In this document: piece after piece, positions 1 to 6,888 of the stretch | Numbering within the stretch: position 1 is the stretch's first letter | Layout: each line of letters starts with the position of its first letter | Assembly (NCBI RefSeq): GCF_040649515.1 | Contig: NZ_JBEZFP010000012.1 | Span: 46,685 to 110,684 of the forward strand | DNA: 64,000 nt | Source: Yinghuangia elevatio | GTDB taxonomy: Bacteria > Actinomycetota > Actinomycetes > Streptomycetales > Streptomycetaceae | Direction: 5' to 3' | Program-made: the position numbers and the translations under genes | The notes under the pieces: generated by a model | Database searches by the model: none | What the model saw: only the letters and a program-made list of their open reading frames with translations | Told to the model about the DNA's origin: nothing

Positions 1-500
1 TGGGCGACCGCCCTGGTCTGGTCGTTCTGCAACTCGGCCAGCCGATGCGGCACGATCTTCGCCACTGCATCCCGCAACGCTCCGGGGGTGCGCTCCGGTC
101 GGGAAATGACCGGCGTACCGGCAAAGGCCGCCATGTCCTCGGCGACCTGCGCGATGTGCTCCAGGCGCGGAATCAGCCGGTCGAGGGCGGCACTGAACTC
201 CTCGAAACCCGCGGCCTGGGCAAGGGAACGGACTTCGTCCGCCGTATTGCGAAGGCCGGCGATGTCCGAGGTCTCCCCCTCCGGATAGAGGGCCGAGACT
301 GAGACGCCGAGTCCATCGGCAAGGAGTCGGAGCACGCCAACGCGCTGGACCGGCTGGACGCCTCGCTCGACTTGGGATACCCAGCTAGCCGTGCGGCCGA
401 TGGCCTCGGCTAGCTCGTCCTGCTTCAGTCCGCGTCGCTTGCGCAGTTGCGCAACACGCGCGCCAAATGCCCGTCGCTCCTCGTCTCGGTCTTCGGTCAC
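1..500 (-). CDS. XRE-family DNA-binding protein, probable element repressor (partial, runs off left edge)
   Basis: Reading leftward from a GTG at 500, the frame is open to the window edge (about 166 codons seen, C-terminus missing). Residues about 14-70 form a Cro/CI-type helix-turn-helix: an arginine/lysine-rich helix, then LKQDELAEAIGRTASWVSQV, the classic XRE recognition segment. The rest is helical and Leu/Ala-rich, possibly for dimerisation. It is the leftmost visible gene of the mobile element and is transcribed away from the long control region that carries palindromic operator-like sites, so I infer it is the maintenance repressor acting on the repeated GTGTGC sites. No strong Shine-Dalgarno precedes the GTG, so the start is uncertain. 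It could instead be a regulator of lysogeny genes lying outside the window. Confidence 0.8.
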   Translation of the reverse strand, partial: MTEDRDEERRAFGARVAQLRKRRGLKQDELAEAIGRTASWVSQVERGVQPVQRVGVLRLLADGLGVSVSALYPEGETSDIAGLRNTADEVRSLAQAAGFEEFSAALDRLIPRLEHIAQVAEDMAAFAGTPVISRPERTPGALRDAVAKIVPHRLAELQNDQTRAVA

Positions 501-548
501 CTCGGCGAGACTACCTGCACGGCCCACTGTCGCCCTTCGGAAGGTCAG

Positions 549-782
549 CTAGCTATCTGGCGCACTTTTGCCGGCGCCCTCTGCTGCGTAAAGCTCCATG
601 AATCGCGAGGCGAATGCGACCTCCGCCTCCCAGGCACTTGCCCGCATCTCGGGCTCAGACACACCTTCGATAGGGATGGAGCCAGCGTCGTCGGCCTCGT
701 GCATCACGTTGTGCCAGAACTTCATCCGCCCTCGCGCGATGATCAGTTCCTTGTCCGTCGAGTGCCACTCGGGAAGCGTCAT
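549..782 (-). CDS. hypothetical protein, 77 aa, upstream of the repressor
   Basis: A complete small ORF on the same strand as the XRE gene and 48 bp upstream of it, so probably co-transcribed. It starts with ATG; a GAAGG-like ribosome site lies immediately upstream. The product is acidic with aromatic residues (KFWHNVMHEADDAG) and has no membrane segment or recognised domain. Position directly between repressor and control region suggests an immunity-related accessory role, but function is unknown. Confidence 0.6.
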   Translation of the reverse strand: MTLPEWHSTDKELIIARGRMKFWHNVMHEADDAGSIPIEGVSEPEMRASAWEAEVAFASRFMELYAAEGAGKSAPDS

Positions 783-1146
783 GCCTTCATTGTGGGGACG
801 ACTAGCGCCCCTCAGGGCAGAAACGTGGACACGCGAATCCCAGCCGACCGGCAGGCCCGGCGAGGCTGAAGGCGACGTTGCCCCCTGCGGATCGCCCCTG
901 AAACCGTGGCGCGATCTTGGCCGCTAAGACTGGGCGATCCGCAAAAGGCCGGCCGAGGGGTCATACCCCCACCCCCTATGGACAGGCGTCCACCGCAACC
1001 ACTACCCTCCGCGCGCGTCTTCCCTTGGGGCCGAGGGCAAGGGCCCGGACCAACGGCCTACGGCACGCCTGCTAGCCGCTCAGGCAGCCGCTTAGGGCCC
1101 TTTCCGGGGCATCGGAAACAGCCTCTGACCTGCGCGATTGGACACG

Positions 1147-1161
1147 GTGTGCAAATTGGCC
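1147..1161 (+). promoter_or_regulatory. operator-like site 1
   Basis: GTGTGCAAATTGGCC, forward orientation. It faces site 2 at 1214-1228 (GGCCAACTTGCACAC on the plus strand) across about 52 bp, giving a convergent pair in the control region. Confidence 0.6.
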
Positions 1162-1213
1162 TAGTGTTCTCGGCGTAAGGTCAACCAACGGACGGAAGGG
1201 CAGGCCAGATGCG

Positions 1214-1228
1214 GGCCAACTTGCACAC
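1214..1228 (-). promoter_or_regulatory. operator-like site 2 (reverse)
   Basis: On the minus strand this reads GTGTGCAAGTTGGCC, one base from site 1. It is inverted relative to site 1. Confidence 0.6.
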
Positions 1229-1347
1229 CGACAACCCACACGGGTAAGGTCGGAGCCGCTAGGCAAGCGGTACCCGCCGGACTCAACTCCCAGTGATCGC
1301 ACGATGCGTAGGGAAGTAACCGGCAGATGGGAACCAAGCCAAGCGAA

Positions 1348-1362
1348 GTGCAATTTGCACAC
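1348..1362 (-). promoter_or_regulatory. operator-like site 3 (palindromic, reverse)
   Basis: Plus strand GTGCAATTTGCACAC; the core GTGCAA-T-TTGCAC is a perfect palindrome around one base, as expected for a dimeric HTH repressor. Confidence 0.65.
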
Positions 1363-1422
1363 AGCATCGAAAGCCTGCTAGCGTCTGAGGCGCAGAAATC
1401 AAGCGGAGGGGAGGTGATCACG

Positions 1423-1656
1423 ATGAAGGCAGTTCGCGAATTCGTGCAGGTCAAGCCGCATGTAACCGCGAGTCTTGCGGGCCGTGTGTGCAAATTGCAC
1501 AAGCGGCGCGAGTCCGCTATGGTGGGCATCGCCCAGGGTGTCCGCAGTCCACTCCGGTGGGAGCCTCGCGGTCCTCCGCTGCATCGGTGCAGCTCTCGGT
1601 GGGGTGCGCTGATTGCACCCATGCCTGCACAAGGCCAGTCCGGAGTGGGCTGGTAG
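1423..1656 (+). CDS. possible small protein, 77 aa
   Basis: An ATG preceded by a strong Shine-Dalgarno (GGAGGGGAGGTG) 6-8 bases upstream opens a frame ending TAG at 1656. The product is basic, Trp/Arg-rich in its second half and matches nothing I recognise. Operator-like site 4 lies inside it at codons about 22-26. The good ribosome site argues for translation; the poor composition and overlap with a control site argue against. It may be a leader or a decayed regulator gene. Confidence 0.3.
   Translation: MKAVREFVQVKPHVTASLAGRVCKLHKRRESAMVGIAQGVRSPLRWEPRGPPLHRCSSRWGALIAPMPAQGQSGVGW
1486..1500 (+). promoter_or_regulatory. operator-like site 4 (palindromic, forward)
   Basis: GTGTGCAAATTGCAC, the most symmetric forward copy; with its flanking A it reads TGTGCAA-A-TTGCACA, a perfect inverted repeat. 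It lies inside the small ORF 1423-1656. Confidence 0.65.
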
Positions 1657-1918
1657 CAGGGGACGGCACTCCGTGAAGTCGACGGAGGCTCTAGGTGGGG
1701 CATCTCACCGATGATGGGCCGACGTGGGCGGATCCAGGGACCGAAGCCTTAGGAGTACAGCCAACGCGATAGGCGCAGGAATGCGCCCCGTATGGTCCTG
1801 GTCAGGCTGTGAACCGTCCCATTTGGGATAGGCGCGGCTGGGGGCGAACTCGGGTGCCCGAGTGAGCGGCTTTAAGCCAGGGAATCGTGCGTGAATGCTG
1901 CGGCCGGGGCTCGCCATC

Positions 1919-2000
1919 CTTCCGGATGGTCCGGTAAAACCGGATCGAACGGAAAGGACGGAACCGGGAAACCGGATCCGGAACGGAAGGGGAAAATGGC
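1919..2000. repeat. cluster of short CCGG-type repeats
   Basis: Several copies of (A)CCGGA, AACCGG and GGAACGG-like words occur within about 80 bp (for example ACCGGATCGAACGGAAAGG and AAACCGGATCCGGAACGG), interspersed with short A-runs. This is unlike the flanks and could be an iteron-like or protein-binding array; no function is shown. Confidence 0.4.
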
Positions 2001-2327
2001 GGGCCGAGTGAATCCGGAGCTAGTCCCGAGGGTTTGCTAGAACTCCAACAACTTCATATCGAGTAGGCCGCCAAAGAGCGGGAAAGACCATCCGATTCCC
2101 CCGGGTGGCAGGGCGGGAAAGCTTTCGCCCGGTATCCCTCATCCCCTCCTAGCACGAGGGGGCGCGCACCTAGTGCGCAACCACGGTAGTAGGCCCCCCG
2201 CAAGGGGGGCCGACCACCACCCCCATCCGGCCCTGCGAGGGGTGCGGACACGGCATCACAGCCAAGCGGGGGGCAAGGTCCCGGCAACCCGTCCGGTCGA
2301 CCGAAACGACGACAACGAAGGGCCGTC

Positions 2328-2720
2328 ATGAACATACGCACGTCGGCCGGCACTGCGCGCTGCGCGGAATGCCTGGACACCTGCTTTACCAACGGTTTCA
2401 CCTCCGACCCGTGCATCTACTGCGGTGGGGTCACCCTCTGGTTCGACGAGTGCAAGCGGAAGCGAATCGTCGGCCGTCGGTGGCACTACGAATTCGGTTT
2501 CCGCGTCTCCCTCGTCACGGTCGACGGAGTGGAGACCAGCGAGGAACTGTGGAGCGAAGAGGAATTCGTGTCCGCGTGGGCCGGACAGCTCTCGTACGGG
2601 CCCCAGTACGTGTGCGGGGATGCCTCCTGGTTCATCGGCGAGTCGATCAGCGTGGACTACACCCCGGAGCCCGGGGTCACGCTTCAGGTTGTCGCCGTGG
2701 TCACCCTTCCCCTCGTCTGA
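2328..2720 (+). CDS. hypothetical Cys-rich protein (possible zinc ribbon), 130 aa
   Basis: First rightward gene after the control region, with GAAGGG upstream of the ATG. The N-terminal 45 residues carry CAEC and CIYC pairs plus further cysteines, spaced as in a small treble-clef or zinc-ribbon fold; the remainder is acidic and beta-rich with no membrane segment. I do not recognise the family. The stop is followed by two operator-like sites (2725, 2751), so this gene seems to form its own transcription unit. Confidence 0.7.
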   Translation: MNIRTSAGTARCAECLDTCFTNGFTSDPCIYCGGVTLWFDECKRKRIVGRRWHYEFGFRVSLVTVDGVETSEELWSEEEFVSAWAGQLSYGPQYVCGDASWFIGESISVDYTPEPGVTLQVVAVVTLPLV

Positions 2721-2724
2721 CCCA

Positions 2725-2765
2725 GTGTGCTAATTTCACTTAAGCCGCACGTGTGCTAGTTTAGC
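2725..2765 (+). promoter_or_regulatory. operator-like sites 5 and 6 (tandem pair)
   Basis: GTGTGCTAATTTCAC at 2725-2739 and GTGTGCTAGTTTAGC at 2751-2765, same orientation, 26 bp apart (start to start), filling the gap between two genes. The second ends 14 bp before the next start codon and abuts its AAGGAGAG ribosome site. The close pair suggests cooperative binding or a promoter with its operator. Confidence 0.6.
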
Positions 2766-2779
2766 CAAGGAGAGAGAAC

Positions 2780-3103
2780 ATGACCGCCAAGGCCCAGTAC
2801 GTCGCGACCTTCGGTGTCAGCGAGACGACCCACCGCTTCGTCGGGGGGCACAGCTACACGCGCCCCAACCGCACGGCGTGCGGCCGGACGGGATTGATGG
2901 GCATCAACCACCTGGCGTCCGGCCGCCCGATCGAGATCACGTGCAAGACGTGCCGCCGCGTGAAGCCGGTCAAGGGCGTCTCCCTGGTCAAGACCGACGG
3001 CTCGATCCACGCGGGCCAGGTGCAGGCACTCATCAACAAGGGCCTGCGCCAGAACAAGCCTTGGGCCCTGCAAATGCACTTTCGTCGGACGTTGGTGTGC
3101 TAA
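2780..3103 (+). CDS. hypothetical basic protein, 107 aa
   Basis: The ATG is preceded by AAGGAGAGAG. The product is basic and carries CGRTG followed by CKTCRRVK, a possible zinc-binding knuckle pair in the middle, then a KxxG-rich C-terminal half. No family recognised. Its last two codons and stop (GTG TGC TAA) are the first nine bases of operator-like site 7, so the protein ends in Val-Cys; three other genes in the element end the same way. Confidence 0.7.
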   Translation: MTAKAQYVATFGVSETTHRFVGGHSYTRPNRTACGRTGLMGINHLASGRPIEITCKTCRRVKPVKGVSLVKTDGSIHAGQVQALINKGLRQNKPWALQMHFRRTLVC

Positions 3104-3109
3104 TTGGAC
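3095..3109 (+). promoter_or_regulatory. operator-like site 7
   Basis: GTGTGCTAATTGGAC, the consensus form. It overlaps the stop codon of the upstream gene and is followed after 11 bp by copy A of the repeated hairpin leader. Confidence 0.65.
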
Positions 3110-3120
3110 CAAATGACATG

Positions 3121-3182
3121 GCGAAACCTCCCGAAGGGAGGTCCGACCGGGGATTAGCTCCCGGCGCTGACGAGCCAGCTTG
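3121..3182 (+). ncRNA. repeated multi-hairpin leader, copy A
   Basis: A 62-bp element shared with 5286-5346 and 6810-6872. Hairpin 1 is ACCTCCCGAAGGGAGGT (3126-3142), a 7-bp stem with a 3-base loop. It is followed by a CCGGGG...CTCCCGG hairpin and the conserved tract GGCGCTGACGAGCCAGC. It lies between operator-like site 7 and the ribosome site of the next gene, so it would sit in the 5' leader of that transcript. Hairpin 1 pairs a Shine-Dalgarno-like GGAGGT with ACCTCC. It may be an attenuator, a translational switch or a protein-binding RNA; no known riboswitch class fits. Confidence 0.55.
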
Positions 3183-3200
3183 CTCGAACGGAAGGGACAC

Positions 3201-3440
3201 ATGGACCACTTGGTCGAAGCCGTGCAGATGCACGCGATAAAGAACTACGCCGACCCCGGTTGGGACGTCGTGACCGAGTGCTGGACCGGCGAGGAGATTC
3301 GCGCGTGGCTCGAAGTCGAGTCGCCGGACGGCAAGTTGGTTACCGCGACGACCGAGGAGGAGGCCATCAACAAGATGGCGATCCTCGTCGACGTCTGGGC
3401 GGACCAACAGGGCACGGACAACCAGCTCTGGAGGTTCTGA
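3201..3440 (+). CDS. hypothetical acidic protein, 79 aa
   Basis: The start is placed at the ATG after GGAAGGGAC, just downstream of hairpin leader copy A. The product is acidic with several Trp residues (DPGWDVVTECW) and resembles the small soluble early proteins of actinophages in composition only. One base separates it from the next gene, so the two are translationally linked. Function unknown. Confidence 0.65.
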   Translation: MDHLVEAVQMHAIKNYADPGWDVVTECWTGEEIRAWLEVESPDGKLVTATTEEEAINKMAILVDVWADQQGTDNQLWRF

Positions 3441-3441
3441 C

Positions 3442-4305
3442 GTGGAGCTTGACCGTGACCGTCTCGAAGCGATTGCCGCCGAGGCGCTGAGGAACCCATA
3501 CAGCAACGACCTTCACGCCAGCCACGGCGCAATGTTCTCGTGGTGGCCGTACGGCGATGACCTGGTCGACGAGTCGAACTACCACGTCGCGCTTGACCTG
3601 ATCCGAGCCAAGGCCGACGAGGGGCGCGACGACACCGACGTGTCGGATGAGCACGTGATCGCCGGAGGCAGCGCGATCTACGTGCAGGTGTACATGACCG
3701 GCGAGAAGTCTTGCGAGTGGGATTGGTGCGAGGACGACGCCGAGCACATCGCGATGTTCGATGGTGAGACTCGCGGAAACTACTGCGACTTTCACCTTGA
3801 CGACGCCCGCGATGAGTTGATCCAGCGCGACTTGACGATCGTCCTTCGGGAGAACCCCTGGATTGACGAGGACGACCAAGACCTGTTCTACCGCCGGTCT
3901 CTCGAAAAATTCTCGGCCGACGCCATGGAACGCGCGTTCACCCCTGCGTTCGTCGAAGCGGCCATGCTGCAAGACAGCTTGGTGGACTATCCGCTCCTCA
4001 ACGACTCGGACTACTGCGAGCGGGAGTATGAGCGGTTCCAAGAAAGCGTTCTACAGGCGGTGGCGGACGCTCAGTGCGAATACGACGCCGACACTTCGGA
4101 AGAGGGCGAGACGATCGTTCGCCTCGCGAGCAATGACCTAGGCGAACTCCTCGGGTCAGAGGCGAACGGGAACGTCCTGTATTCCCGAGTGGAGCGCATC
4201 TACGCCGAAGCGCGCGACACCTACTTCGATGCGCTGGCGCGTGAGATCTACCGCTGGCACGTCCTGGGCTACAACCCGAATCAGCTCGAACTCTTCGCGG
4301 TCTAA
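3442..4305 (+). CDS. hypothetical acidic protein with C-terminal QLELF clamp-binding-like motif, 287 aa
   Basis: One base after the preceding gene, starting at GTG. It is the longest gene of unknown function in the element: very acidic, no membrane segment, with a CEWDWCEDD stretch and a CDFH motif (residues about 90-120) that could bind metal. The last seven residues are QLELFAV. Q-L-[S/D]-L-F is the canonical peptide that docks in the beta sliding clamp, and here it is at the extreme C-terminus, as in many clamp-binding proteins. Inference: it may bind the host DnaN clamp, either to recruit replication or to block it. A strong hairpin follows the stop. Confidence 0.7.
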   Translation: MELDRDRLEAIAAEALRNPYSNDLHASHGAMFSWWPYGDDLVDESNYHVALDLIRAKADEGRDDTDVSDEHVIAGGSAIYVQVYMTGEKSCEWDWCEDDAEHIAMFDGETRGNYCDFHLDDARDELIQRDLTIVLRENPWIDEDDQDLFYRRSLEKFSADAMERAFTPAFVEAAMLQDSLVDYPLLNDSDYCEREYERFQESVLQAVADAQCEYDADTSEEGETIVRLASNDLGELLGSEANGNVLYSRVERIYAEARDTYFDALAREIYRWHVLGYNPNQLELFAV

Positions 4306-4314
4306 CCGCTCTGG

Positions 4315-4349
4315 GCGGGGTGATGGTCCGGGAATGACCATCACCCCGC
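4315..4349 (+). terminator. hairpin terminator, no U-tract
   Basis: A perfect 14-bp stem, GCGGGGTGATGGTC and its complement, with a 7-base loop, 10 bp after the stop of the 287-aa gene. U-tract-free hairpins are the usual actinobacterial form. Confidence 0.65.
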
Positions 4350-4389
4350 GCTCGCCCCTATTCACTAGTCAAGAACACGAGGGTTTCCA

Positions 4390-4758
4390 GTGAAGCTGTT
4401 CCGCAAGTTCCGTAAGCCCAAGGCCATCCCGTCGTACGGCGAGCCCATCGCCCCGACGGTCGTGATCCAGTACCGCGAACTGACCGACGCCATCGCCGCC
4501 ATGGCTGAGGTGTTCAGCGACAGCATGACTGCCACCCAGGTTGGACCCTCCTTCTGCTGTGGCGAGGCGGACAAGATCGCCCGGGTCCTGGCGCTTGCGG
4601 GCCACGCGGACGCGGCGACCAGGTGGCTTGACGGCCATTCGCTCGTCGACGAGCCCGGCGACCTGCATTTCGTCGAGGACGAAGGCCCCTTCAGCAGGGA
4701 CCACGTCATGACGCGCGCCGAAATCGCCGAATACGTCCAGGACGTGATCGCAGCATGA
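4390..4758 (+). CDS. hypothetical protein, 122 aa
   Basis: Starts at GTG (MKLFRKFRKPK). It has a basic N-terminal tail and an acidic globular part ending in a pattern (GDLHFVEDEG ... AEIAEYVQDVI) that I associate with unnamed actinophage early proteins. No catalytic motif seen. The stop overlaps the next start (ATGA), so it heads a three-gene cluster 4390-5280. Confidence 0.65.
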   Translation: MKLFRKFRKPKAIPSYGEPIAPTVVIQYRELTDAIAAMAEVFSDSMTATQVGPSFCCGEADKIARVLALAGHADAATRWLDGHSLVDEPGDLHFVEDEGPFSRDHVMTRAEIAEYVQDVIAA

Positions 4759-5012
4759 GCGACCCGACCAATGGTGACCGCGCTGCATGGGCGCTGACGG
4801 CGGTGGGGTCGTTCCATGGTGAAACCCGGTATTACGCATTCGACCCGTTCAGTGACGGGGAGGTCTTGGAAGCCGCCGGAGACCTGCTTTGCAACCTCAT
4901 GCACCTGATTCAGGGGTACGGCGAAAGCGCCCTCCAAGCCGTCAAGGACGCTACCGAGATGTTCCTTGAGGAAGTAGCAGAAGAACTCCAAGACCTCGAA
5001 GAAGTGGACTAG
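4755..5012 (+). CDS. hypothetical acidic helical protein, 85 aa
   Basis: Its start overlaps the previous stop by four bases (ATGA). The C-terminal half (MFLEEVAEELQDLEEVD) is strongly acidic and predicted helical. No recognised domain, no membrane segment. Probably co-translated with its neighbours. Confidence 0.6.
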   Translation: MSDPTNGDRAAWALTAVGSFHGETRYYAFDPFSDGEVLEAAGDLLCNLMHLIQGYGESALQAVKDATEMFLEEVAEELQDLEEVD

Positions 5013-5016
5013 TCCC

Positions 5017-5280
5017 ATGGAAGAAATTCAGAACCGTGTACGCGAACTTCTGGTGATCGTTCGTGACGTCGACGGGTGGCGTGACGACCATGAGGAGGGC
5101 GTCTGCGAGAGCCCTACGTGGGACTTGATGTGTGAATTGAGCAGGTGCGCCACTCGACTCATCTTCAGTCTTCCCATCGAAATGCTCCCGCCTGAGGAGG
5201 TGCGCACGCCGAGCCCCCGCGAATACGCGTTCTTGGACTGGATGATCGCCCTGATCGAAGAAGTCCAGCAAGGCAAGTAG
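5017..5280 (+). CDS. hypothetical helical protein, 87 aa
   Basis: Four bases after the previous stop. The product has amphipathic helices at both ends and two central cysteines. No family recognised. The next feature is hairpin leader copy B, which begins 5 bp after the stop. Confidence 0.6.
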   Translation: MEEIQNRVRELLVIVRDVDGWRDDHEEGVCESPTWDLMCELSRCATRLIFSLPIEMLPPEEVRTPSPREYAFLDWMIALIEEVQQGK

Positions 5281-5285
5281 CCATG

Positions 5286-5346
5286 GCGAAACCTCCGAAA
5301 GGAGGTCCGACCGGGAATTGGCTCCCGGCGCTGACGAGCCAGCCTG
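5286..5346 (+). ncRNA. repeated multi-hairpin leader, copy B
   Basis: Nearly identical to copy A. Hairpin 1 is ACCTCC-GAAA-GGAGGT, so the loop is a GNRA tetraloop here while copies A and C have an extra C-G pair closing GAA: the stem is kept although the bases differ. Hairpin 2 is CCGGGA...TCCCGG, a perfect 6-bp stem. It immediately precedes the ribosome site of the ArdA gene. Confidence 0.6.
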
Positions 5347-5366
5347 CTCGAATCCAGAGGAGACGT

Positions 5367-5924
5367 ATGATCGCGCTTGGCCGGAAGACTCTCGATCCGC
5401 AGGTCTGGATTGGGTGCGTGGCCTGCTACAACAACGGCCGCCTTGTCGGCGAGTGGTACTCCGCCGACTCCGCGGAGGACGTGACTATCGAAGAGATTCA
5501 CGCCGAGCACTTCGGCGCGCCGAAGTCTCGCGAACTGGCGGAGCACGAGGAACTGTGGTGCTTCAACAGCGAGGGGTTCGGCGGCCTGCTTGAGGGCGAG
5601 ACCTCCCCGTCCGGGGCGCAAGCCATCGCGGAACTGATCGGACGCGTCGAGGACGAAGGAAAGAGCCCGCTCGCGCTCGCCGCCTTCAAGGGGCACAGCG
5701 GTTACGAGATCGACGACCCGGACCTGATCGAAGAGTTCATGGACGCCTACATGGGCGAGCACGCAAGCGAGAAGGAATTCGCGATCGAACAGTCTGGCGC
5801 CGGGGACCTGAGCGAGTGGCCGTGGGACTACATCGATTGGGATTCCTACACGAACGACCTGTTCATCAATGCCTACTGGTCGGCCGAGGCGCCCGAAGGC
5901 GTCTTCGTCTTCTGCAACGCCTGA
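5367..5924 (+). CDS. ardA: ArdA-like antirestriction protein
   Basis: 185 aa, ATG preceded by CAGAGGAGACGT. ArdA proteins are acidic dimers that mimic B-form DNA and block type I restriction-modification enzymes during plasmid or phage entry. Family hallmarks visible: an N-terminal strand with YNNGRLVGEWYSA (like the YNxGxLxGxW opening), an EELWCFNSEGFGG segment, the region EEFMDAYMGEHASEKEFAIE matching the conserved antirestriction core (F-x-D-A-Y-x-G-E-x-x-S-E-x-x-F), and a C-terminal IDWDSYTNDLF. Length is typical. Translation would begin just downstream of hairpin leader copy B, so expression may be controlled by that RNA. Followed by a terminator. Confidence 0.85.
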   Translation: MIALGRKTLDPQVWIGCVACYNNGRLVGEWYSADSAEDVTIEEIHAEHFGAPKSRELAEHEELWCFNSEGFGGLLEGETSPSGAQAIAELIGRVEDEGKSPLALAAFKGHSGYEIDDPDLIEEFMDAYMGEHASEKEFAIEQSGAGDLSEWPWDYIDWDSYTNDLFINAYWSAEAPEGVFVFCNA

Positions 5925-5937
5925 CCCGACAGCATGA

Positions 5938-5970
5938 GCGGCCCGCCTCAAGTGAGGTGAGGCGGGCCGC
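5938..5970 (+). terminator. hairpin terminator after ardA
   Basis: A 13-bp perfect stem, GCGGCCCGCCTCA and its complement, with a 7-base loop, 13 bp downstream of the ardA stop. Confidence 0.65.
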
Positions 5971-5995
5971 CCGACGAGCGTACCGAAGGGCAGAG

Positions 5996-6334
5996 GTGTA
6001 CGTCGCAACGATCAACGTCCCGGGCTATCTCCCGATGGACGACGAGCCAGCAATCTTCGAGACGCCGGCCGAGGCGTGGGAGTACCTGGCGGAGGAGCGC
6101 AAGCGCGCCGAAGACGAGGCCGTCTACTCCTGGGATGACGTGAACCAGTACGAGTACACGGACACGGTTGCCGAACTGGCGTGGCTGGCAGCACACCCAA
6201 GCGAGTTCGGGTCACGAACCGCGGACTGGCCGACCGATCCCGATGGGACCGGATGCGTGCACGGGGACACGCCGGGGCGCGATACCTCCTATGACCTGGG
6301 GCTCATTTACTCCGTTATGCGTCTGGAGAGCTAG
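5996..6334 (+). CDS. hypothetical protein, 112 aa
   Basis: Start chosen at GTG (VYVATINVPGYLP), which has GAAGGG five bases upstream and follows the terminator hairpin directly. The product is acidic and Trp/Tyr-rich, with a helical EAWEYLAEERKRAEDEA stretch. Similar small acidic proteins are common in actinophage early regions, but I cannot name a family. Confidence 0.65.
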   Translation: MYVATINVPGYLPMDDEPAIFETPAEAWEYLAEERKRAEDEAVYSWDDVNQYEYTDTVAELAWLAAHPSEFGSRTADWPTDPDGTGCVHGDTPGRDTSYDLGLIYSVMRLES

Positions 6335-6338
6335 GCAC

Positions 6339-6596
6339 ATGACCAGGCCACTTGATGAGGCGATTCTTCAGGCCCAGTTCTTCGGCTGCACTCCGTGTGG
6401 CGACGTGTTTTCCGTCGAGGTCGCTACCGGGTGGGTCACCCAGGAGTACGAGTTCGGTGTCTACCACGGCGAGTCCCTGGGCGCCCTGGTTGGCGACTTC
6501 GCGGACGGCGAAGGCTGCTTCACCTGCGGCGGCCCGTTCGAGGTCTACGAGGCGATGCCGGAGTTCCCAAGCGCGGCGACGGGAGAGCAGACGTGA
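6339..6596 (+). CDS. hypothetical protein with two CxxC pairs, 85 aa
   Basis: Four bases after the previous stop. CTPC near residue 18 and CFTCGG near residue 65 make a likely zinc site in a small acidic protein. Its stop overlaps the next start (GTGA). Confidence 0.6.
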   Translation: MTRPLDEAILQAQFFGCTPCGDVFSVEVATGWVTQEYEFGVYHGESLGALVGDFADGEGCFTCGGPFEVYEAMPEFPSAATGEQT

Positions 6597-6805
6597 AGTA
6601 CTTGATCAAGAACTCAGATGGCCACGTGCTCGCGGAGGTCGAAGCCGAAGAGACCGGAATCTATGTCGAGCGGGCTGACGACCCCGACATCCAGCTCGTG
6701 TCCATCGACCTGAATGCAGACGGCGAGGTCACGGTGGGCCACTGGCCTGATGGTGAACAGTGGGTTGAGGCCCTGAGTACGTACGGCAGCCGCTTCCCCA
6801 ACTGA
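6593..6805 (+). CDS. hypothetical protein, 70 aa
   Basis: GTG start overlapping the previous stop by four bases. A compact beta-rich acidic product without motifs. It ends 4 bp before hairpin leader copy C. Confidence 0.6.
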   Translation: MKYLIKNSDGHVLAEVEAEETGIYVERADDPDIQLVSIDLNADGEVTVGHWPDGEQWVEALSTYGSRFPN

Positions 6806-6809
6806 CAAG

Positions 6810-6872
6810 GCGAAACCTCCCGAAGGGAGGTCTGTCCGGAGATAGGCGCCCGGCGCTGAACGAGCCAGCCTG
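6810..6872 (+). ncRNA. repeated multi-hairpin leader, copy C
   Basis: Third copy. Hairpin 1 is identical to copy A; the centre has diverged (TCTGTCCGGAGATAGG), so hairpin 2 is weaker, while CCCGGCGCTGAACGAGCC is kept with one inserted A. It again ends about 16 bp before a start codon with an AAGGAGAG ribosome site. Confidence 0.55.
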
Positions 6873-6888
6873 ACACCAAGGAGAGTTC

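Larger units (their letters stand above)
783..2327. other. long non-coding control region of the element
   Basis: About 1.5 kb separates the leftward immunity genes from the rightward early genes. Several short ORFs occur but none shows convincing codon use. The region holds four operator-like GTGTGC sites between 1147 and 1500, a small ORF at 1423-1656 with a good ribosome site, and a cluster of short CCGG(A/T)-type repeats at 1919-2000. It is the natural place for divergent promoters and possibly a replication origin; neither is proven by the sequence. Confidence 0.6.

Noticed and set aside
3121..3182. known riboswitch (cobalamin, c-di-AMP, SAM, guanidine)
   Set aside because: None of the core motifs of these classes is present.
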